Assembly: GCA_902388455.1 (NCBI GenBank)
Contig: CABMPD010000026.1
Span: 1-17,682, forward strand
Direction: 5' to 3'
DNA from: an uncultured Alistipes sp.
GTDB lineage: Bacteria > Bacteroidota > Bacteroidia > Bacteroidales > UBA932
DNA: 17,682 bases
The position numbers were made by a program, and so were the translations under genes. This document shows, in pieces, positions 13,829 to 17,682 of the stretch (within the stretch, counting starts at the first letter, position 1; every line of letters begins with the position of its first letter). The notes beneath the pieces are model-generated. The model saw only the letters and a program-made list of their open reading frames with translations, searched no databases and was not told where the DNA came from.

Positions 13829-14407
13829 TTACAGTCCTCCTTTCTCAATTTGTTTTGTCATTATCCTTTTGACTTGTTTAAATGAAACGGGTGTATAGTT
13901 GTTGTTGTCAACTCCGACATCATACTGTGTCGGATAGAGATACTGAAGCCGAGCAGCGTCAATTCCGGTATTGTTCTTTCTTGTGTGAACATGCCCGAAC
14001 AGCTGCCATACATCTTTATAACCGCCGTCAAAGCATAGAAAAGGATAATGGTTCAAATATATTTTCTGCTTGTCGACCGTTATGTGCATTTGCATTGCCA
14101 CATGCTCAAATCTGTCAATGTAACCTTGGCGTATATTTTTCAAATCGTGGTTGCCCATAATCAGATATATCCTGCCGTTCAATCTGTCAAGTATTCTAGT
14201 CCACTCAGCGGAGCTGCCAAGACCAAAATCTCCCAAGTGAAAAACAATATCATCCTGGCCGACTGTATTATTCCAGTTGGATATGATAGTTTCATTCATC
14301 GTTTCCACATCCTTAAACGGCCTGCTGCAGAAGCGAATGATGTTCCCATGGTAAAAATGGGTGTCAGATGTAAAGAACACCTTGCTGCCGTCAAACTTAA
14401 AGTTCAT
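13829..14407 (-). CDS. Calcineurin-like metallophosphoesterase (192 aa)
   Basis: All metal-binding motifs of the family are present in order: SDTHFYHGN (D15, H17, H20), HLGDFG (D60), GNHD (85-88), LNHYP (H120) and FGHVHTR (H139, H141). The enzyme should be a cytosolic two-metal phosphoesterase. At 192 residues it is a minimal single domain. Stand-alone proteins of this kind are often phage- or island-encoded, and substrates range from phosphoproteins to cyclic or 2'-5'-linked nucleotides, so none can be assigned. The gene is convergent with RhuM. A small GCGCA/TGCGC hairpin lies 16 bp upstream of the ATG, and a possible structured leader extends further upstream. Confidence 0.93.
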   Translation of the reverse strand: MNFKFDGSKVFFTSDTHFYHGNIIRFCSRPFKDVETMNETIISNWNNTVGQDDIVFHLGDFGLGSSAEWTRILDRLNGRIYLIMGNHDLKNIRQGYIDRFEHVAMQMHITVDKQKIYLNHYPFLCFDGGYKDVWQLFGHVHTRKNNTGIDAARLQYLYPTQYDVGVDNNNYTPVSFKQVKRIMTKQIEKGGL

Positions 14408-14422
14408 TTCTTTTCAATTTAT

Positions 14423-14436
14423 GCGCATCACTGCGC
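14423..14436 (-). promoter_or_regulatory. Small GC hairpin upstream of the phosphoesterase
   Basis: GCGCA and TGCGC form a perfect 5-bp stem with a 4-nt loop, 16 bp before the ATG. It stands out from AT-rich surroundings and could affect ribosome access or bind a regulator. Confidence 0.35.
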
Positions 14437-14484
14437 GTTAATAACTTAATGAATTGTCCATCAGACGAAATGGCCTATAAACAA

Positions 14485-14521
14485 AATAGTTGGAAAGTTC
14501 GGTAAGGACTCTCCAACTATT
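14485..14521 (-). terminator. Intrinsic terminator-like stem-loop (minus strand)
   Basis: Two 16-nt arms (14521-14506 and 14500-14485) pair with only two imperfections, one a G-U pair, around a 5-nt loop. The outer ten base pairs (AATAGTTGGA with TCCAACTATT) are perfect. On the minus strand the stem runs straight into TTGTTTAT, giving a TTTTGTTT-type tract. It would stop transcripts from hipBA module 2 or from the box at 14727, or act as an attenuator ahead of the phosphoesterase gene. Confidence 0.55.
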
Positions 14522-14719
14522 CAGTTACTGGTTCGAAAAGTACAATAGTGTGCTTTTATGTCCGTTGGAAAGTATTTACTGCTATACGAGGTTCAATGCG
14601 TGAGATATGAACACTCAATACCACTTCAGAGCGTTTATTACTCTGACTGGAGGTTGTTATTGATAATATGTTCATTCTGTTTCTAAGCATTGATAATGTT
14701 TACTGTCTCAAAATCGATG

Positions 14720-14727
14720 CAAAATTA
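14720..14727 (-). promoter_or_regulatory. -7-like box in the non-coding stretch
   Basis: TAATTTTG on the minus strand matches TAnnTTTG. A start near 14713 would give either a ~230-nt RNA ending at the stem-loop at 14521-14485 or a ~300-nt leader for the phosphoesterase gene. There is no TTTG at the -33 position. Confidence 0.4.
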
Positions 14728-14787
14728 GCAAATAAAATTGATTGAAACATCTGTATGTCGGGAAAACCACTGTTGGGTAATTTATAA

Positions 14788-16062
14788 TCAGAAGAAAATC
14801 ATATTTGGTCGGATCTTTTCTATCATCTTTTGCGGGACTTCGCACTCACGGGCGATCTCGGGCCACATGGATGCTGCCTGGCAGACATCGTCGATGATTC
14901 GTGTGGCATTCTTGATGTTGTTTTTAGCGGCACATTCGAGCAGGTCGTCTTTTGTGATGCCGCTGAATTTGCTGTTTATCGACATCTGGTGGGCCGAGGT
15001 CCACTGGCCGTCGGGATTGTAGGCGTAGCCCATATCATAGGCCGGAGAAAGGCGCCATTTTCCGCCTCTGTCCATCAGGAAGGAGATGTTCTTCGTGTGG
15101 TCGTCCTGGTTGCGCACCACGACATTGAACACCATTCTACGGAACATCTCCTGCGCCTCCTTGTAGGTGAGCCGCAGTCCGCGCATCACAGCGAATGCCT
15201 GTTCGTAGGAGTAGGCCCTAAGCAGCCTATAGTCGAAATGTGCAAGGGCGCAGAGTGTTTGCATATGCACTTTTTCCCCATTAATCCGGTCGAACCTCTT
15301 TGTCAGGAAATGTGCTCTTCCATTCTCTTCAATCAGTGAGCATTCTGTCATTTCGATGCCGCATTCCTTCACAAGACGTGAGAAAGAGTACTCCAGTCGG
15401 CCGAAGTTTTCAGTCTCCCGGAATCCGGCTGTGGCTGATACGCCGTCCAGTTTGATGATATAGTAGTCGAACCCGACGGGCGCCTCGACCTGTCCCGAAC
15501 GGATCTCCCCAGTTTCTTTGTTGTAGGCAATAATTGCCTTGGCCCGTTGTCCGCCGGCAGAAGTACCGAGGCGCAGAATCTCCGCAATAGCCGCCTTCTG
15601 GTCGGAACTGATGTTCACGTTGAAGCTTGATTTGTCGGCAAGGGCTTCTCTGGCCACATTCACCAAAGCATCGACCTCTATCCGGATATCCGTATCGACT
15701 GCGTCGATGGCCGGCTCAAACTCAAGGGCGCCCATGCAGCGTTTGCCAAGAAAGCAAAGCGCCTCGATCGAATTGCCGCTGGTACGGCCTGTCAGGGCCA
15801 GCCATCTCTCAAAGAGGGCCCGGCCGTATGTATCCGGCAGGGAGTCCGCCAGCATCCCGGGCAGACCTTTGAATGTCGTTTTGTCTAAATTCCCGAAACT
15901 GTACACTCGTCCCTCCCTTACGGGCATCATCAGCGGCGAGGGCTCTATGCCCTGTCGTACAAAGTCCGGATTGTACTCGAACTGCGCGACTTCATATCTT
16001 TGGTCCCAGCGCACCGAACCTATGGGCTGGCCATATAGATTGACACGGGCGACGTCTACCAT
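14788..16062 (-). CDS. hipA: HipA-family kinase toxin (module 2, 424 aa)
   Basis: A full-length HipA-type kinase, close in size to the E. coli protein. The N-terminal domain has NLYGQPIGSVRW and FKGLPGMLADSLPDTYGRAL, the classical HipA signature. The kinase part has a Gly-rich loop GTSAGGQRAK (166-175), the nucleotide strand YYIIKLDG, the catalytic NQDDHTKN (D320, D321, N325) and the metal Asp in SPAYDMGY (D343). All catalytic positions are intact. Its start overlaps the hipB stop by 7 bp, so translation is coupled. It belongs to a different HipA branch from module 1: length, loop sequence and N-terminus all differ, so the two are not recent duplicates and probably have different targets or partners. 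Confidence 0.94.
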   Translation of the reverse strand: MVDVARVNLYGQPIGSVRWDQRYEVAQFEYNPDFVRQGIEPSPLMMPVREGRVYSFGNLDKTTFKGLPGMLADSLPDTYGRALFERWLALTGRTSGNSIEALCFLGKRCMGALEFEPAIDAVDTDIRIEVDALVNVAREALADKSSFNVNISSDQKAAIAEILRLGTSAGGQRAKAIIAYNKETGEIRSGQVEAPVGFDYYIIKLDGVSATAGFRETENFGRLEYSFSRLVKECGIEMTECSLIEENGRAHFLTKRFDRINGEKVHMQTLCALAHFDYRLLRAYSYEQAFAVMRGLRLTYKEAQEMFRRMVFNVVVRNQDDHTKNISFLMDRGGKWRLSPAYDMGYAYNPDGQWTSAHQMSINSKFSGITKDDLLECAAKNNIKNATRIIDDVCQAASMWPEIARECEVPQKMIEKIRPNMIFF

Positions 16063-16406
16063 TCAGATTCCTCCTTATTCTCTTTTGTGTAACCTTTGGA
16101 TGCCCGCTTACGCTTGGGCTTGTTTGCCTTGCTGGCTAATTCGTAGTATTCATTCGGACTCAACTGCTCTTCTTCGACGAGCGGGACGAAGATGTCGAGC
16201 TTGCCCAAGGTGCGCAGGACGCGGATCAAAGACTCGAAGTTTTTCACCTCCCCGTCTTCCATACGCTTTATAGTGGAGATGGAAACACCGCTCTTGTCTG
16301 CCAGTTCTGCCTGTGACATATTCTGCTTCAAGCGAACTGCTTTTATTTTGGCTGCAATCCTATTACAAATCTCAATATCTGTTAGTAAGTATACATCGTT
16401 CAACAT
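16056..16406 (-). CDS. hipB: HipB-family antitoxin, XRE-type (module 2)
   Basis: A 116-residue protein with an XRE helix-turn-helix at about 29-53 (NMSQAELADKSGVSISTIKR). A hydrophobic segment (LIRVLRTLGKLDIFVPL) typical of HipB dimerisation follows, then a long Lys-rich tail (NKPKRKRASKGYTKENKEE) that may bind the HipA partner or be a protease-sensitive region. Antitoxins of this kind repress their operon and restrain HipA. A -7 box lies at 16437-16430, and an inverted repeat next to it at 16448-16459 is a likely operator. Confidence 0.92.
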   Translation of the reverse strand: MLNDVYLLTDIEICNRIAAKIKAVRLKQNMSQAELADKSGVSISTIKRMEDGEVKNFESLIRVLRTLGKLDIFVPLVEEEQLSPNEYYELASKANKPKRKRASKGYTKENKEESEW

Positions 16407-16429
16407 CTCAAATTTGATACTTATTGCGG

Positions 16430-16459
16430 CAAATATAAGGAAAAAAGTTCACAAATGAA
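16430..16459 (-). promoter_or_regulatory. hipBA-2 promoter and candidate operator
   Basis: TATATTTG at 16437-16430 matches TAnnTTTG, 24 bp before ATG 16406. Ten bases upstream, TTCA-CAAA-TGAA (16448-16459) is a perfect inverted repeat that extends to AAGTTCA/TGAAACTT with one bulged base. Its position just upstream of the -7 box fits HipB binding. Confidence 0.45.
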
Positions 16460-16478
16460 ACTTTATGTGAAATAATTA

Positions 16479-16721
16479 AGTCAATGGGATGATTGCAATG
16501 ACCAGGTGATCAATGTCTGTGAGATGAAATACTCCCTGTCTGAGTTCACTATTGATGCTGATTACGAACGCGAGCTGCGTAACAAAAAGAGTGCATTTAT
16601 CGAGACCACAAAAACACGCAAGGCGGTACATCTTACAATGGTAACAACCTACGGAGTCCGTCAGAACTCGCATTCAGGAGTTGTACAAAGTGAGATAACG
16701 TTGGAGGATTTGTTTGGGTAA
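16479..16721 (+). pseudogene. C-terminal fragment of an AAA ATPase with nuclease-like tail
   Basis: The frame is open from 16479 and reads DQVINVCEMKYS, FTIDADYERELRNK, then KAVHLTMVTTYGVRQNSHSG and ends ITLEDLFG. This matches the conserved end of a Bacteroidales ATPase family whose C-terminal domain carries a PD-(D/E)XK-like E-x-K (here CEMKYS). The several hundred preceding residues with Walker motifs are missing. A GTG at 16506 could start a 71-residue protein, but a decayed remnant is far likelier. The homologous part begins near 16494, next to the promoter region of hipBA module 2, so a rearrangement there probably removed the rest. It is not part of the next ATPase, which has its own start. 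Confidence 0.75.
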
Positions 16722-16789
16722 GTTATAGCATATGGATAAAGCTGCAACCCACTTATATGGACGCACGTAGCAAAAATTAAGCAGATTGT

Positions 16790-16839
16790 TTTGTAATCTT
16801 ATATTTTATTACGATATTTGCGTTACGACAACTTCGTAA
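16790..16839 (+). promoter_or_regulatory. Promoter with TTACGA operator-like boxes
   Basis: TTTG (16790-16793), 19 bp, then GATATTTG (16813-16820) is a Bacteroidetes promoter with one mismatch in the -7 box. TTACGA occurs at 16809-16814 and 16823-16828 and its reverse complement TCGTAA at 16834-16839, the latter two forming an inverted repeat with a 5-bp spacer. The boxes overlap the -7 element and the expected start site, so repression by a bound protein is likely. Confidence 0.5.
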
Positions 16840-16857
16840 TGCGATAATTAAAATAAC

Positions 16858-17586
16858 ATGAAACCCAATAATCCATTCCTCATTTCGGGATATTACGGCC
16901 CGGAGTTCTTTTGCGACAGGGAGCAAGAGGCCGGATCCATTCTCGAGGCTCTCCAAAATGGGCGCAATGTGACATTGACTGCTCCCCGCCGTATGGGAAA
17001 GACTGGACTGATCCGTCATGTCTTTTACCGCCTGAAAGAACTGCAGCCTGATATTGCCACTTTTTATTTGGATATATACTCAACTCAATCATTAGGTGAT
17101 TTTGTGCGGTTGTTTGCCGGGACAGTGCTGGGACAGCTGGATTCCGCCCCGCAAAAAGCGTTGAGCCGTATAAGCCGGTTTGTGCGCAGTTGCCGGCCTG
17201 TGTTTACTTTTGACGAATTGACGGGTGTCCCCAAGGTGACGGTAGATGTGGCTCCAGCCGAGGAAGAGAACACCTTGAAAGAGATATTCGAGTATCTGGG
17301 CTCGTCGGAGAAACGGTGCTATGTTGCCATAGACGAATTCCAGCAGATCGCAGAATATCAGGAGAAAGGCGTCGAAGCGCTGCTGCGTTCCCATATCCAG
17401 TTCCTGCCCAACGTGAACTTTATCTTTGCCGGCAGCAGGCAGCATCTGATGCAGGAGATGTTCACCTCGTCAAAAAGGCCGTTCTATCAAAGTACCCAAC
17501 TGCTCACAATCGGCCCGATACTGCAGGATGAATACGCAGGTTTCGCTACACGGCATTTTGCCGCACACGGTGTGAAATTGCTGTAA
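16858..17586 (+). pseudogene. Archaeal-type AAA ATPase, 3'-truncated by an insertion sequence
   Basis: The first 242 residues of an ATPase: MKPNNPFLISGYYGPEFFCD, Walker A APRRMGKT (42-49), Walker B CYVAIDEFQ (154-162) and the sensor strand FIFAGS (188-193). Relatives of this kind are about 375-380 residues long and end in a winged-helix domain, which is absent here. The frame runs into the IS21-like terminus at 17582 and the stop codon (TAA, 17584-17586) is supplied by the element. The ATP-binding core is complete, so a shortened protein could still be made, but normal function is doubtful. The family is common in Bacteroidales accessory DNA; its role is not established. Confidence 0.85.
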
Positions 17587-17682
17587 ACGGTAACGATAAG
17601 TGCACAGATTTCGGTAATCGGGAGTGCTCAGATTTTGGTAACAGCAATGCACCGATTTCGGTAACAACGATACACAACTTTC
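17582..17682 (+). mobile_element. Terminus of an IS21-like insertion sequence (right flank)
   Basis: An exact reverse complement of 1-101. It starts TGTAAACGGTAACG and carries TGCxCxGATTTyGGTAA sites at 17601-17617, 17625-17641 and 17648-17664, with a partial site from 17671. The transposase genes must lie beyond the window. Because the same terminus faces inward at both ends, the two flanking copies are in opposite orientation. Confidence 0.7.

Larger units (their letters stand above)
14408..14787. other. 380-bp stretch without a credible gene
   Basis: No reading frame here looks coding. On the minus strand it contains a -7-like box at 14727-14720, a strong stem-loop followed by a T-rich run at 14521-14477, and a small hairpin at 14436-14423. 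GTTGGAAAGT occurs twice, at about 14489 and 14564. The stretch could be a small-RNA gene, a regulated leader of the phosphoesterase gene, or simply the terminator region of hipBA module 2. Confidence 0.6.

Noticed and set aside
14522..14560. tRNA-like GGTTCGAAA motif downstream of the stem-loop
   Set aside because: No acceptor stem, anticodon arm or D-arm can be paired around it; the motif alone is chance.

Overview
The window looks like accessory DNA from a gut Bacteroidales genome. An Alistipes/Rikenellaceae-like host is my guess, from the GC-rich coding style and gene families. Support: promoters of the Bacteroidetes type (-7 TAnnTTTG, one or two with a matching TTTG about 19-20 bp upstream), weak or absent Shine-Dalgarno sequences, host-glycan fucosidases, and Bacteroidetes-type hipBA, RhuM and AAA/DUF4143 genes. 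Family names are from memory of protein families; no search was run.

Ends. Bases 1-101 and 17582-17682 are a perfect 101-bp inverted repeat. Read outward, both start with TGT and carry 23-24-bp iterated sites, as IS21-family termini do. The left copy cuts an IS5-family transposase and the right copy cuts an ATPase gene. Two copies of one insertion sequence, with the same terminus facing inward, therefore probably flank the window. The window also probably stops there because of that repeat.

Layout. 102-768 (-): IS5-family transposase remnant, frameshifted and 3'-truncated. 917-1500 (-): a small acidic protein and a glutaredoxin-like protein. 1651-3040 (+): hipBA module 1. 3066-7884 (+): GH95 and GH29 alpha-L-fucosidases, 4 bp apart. 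7887-11135 (+): a Sel1/TPR-repeat protein followed by two or three uncharacterised genes. 11284-12642 (+): AAA ATPase/DUF4143 protein behind three 33-bp-spaced repeats. 12694-13710 (+): RhuM-family protein. 13741-13812: long imperfect palindrome between convergent genes. 13829-14407 (-): metallophosphoesterase. 14408-14787: non-coding stretch with a possible small RNA or leader. 14788-16406 (-): hipBA module 2. 16479-16721 (+): C-terminal fragment of an ATPase/nuclease-like protein. 16858-17586 (+): a second ATPase, truncated by the right-hand insertion sequence.

How the genes work together. The two fucosidases make a metabolic unit: GH95 typically removes alpha-1,2-fucose and GH29 alpha-1,3/1,4-fucose from host glycans. 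No SusC/SusD pair or sugar transporter is beside them. Most other genes are the self-regulated toxin-antitoxin and ATPase cargo common in mobile Bacteroidales islands. The two most unusual points are (i) the GH95 gene, which appears to begin with the promoter and first transmembrane helix of an EamA/DMT transporter, and (ii) the Sel1 protein with its uncharacterised followers, which could be a small undescribed system.
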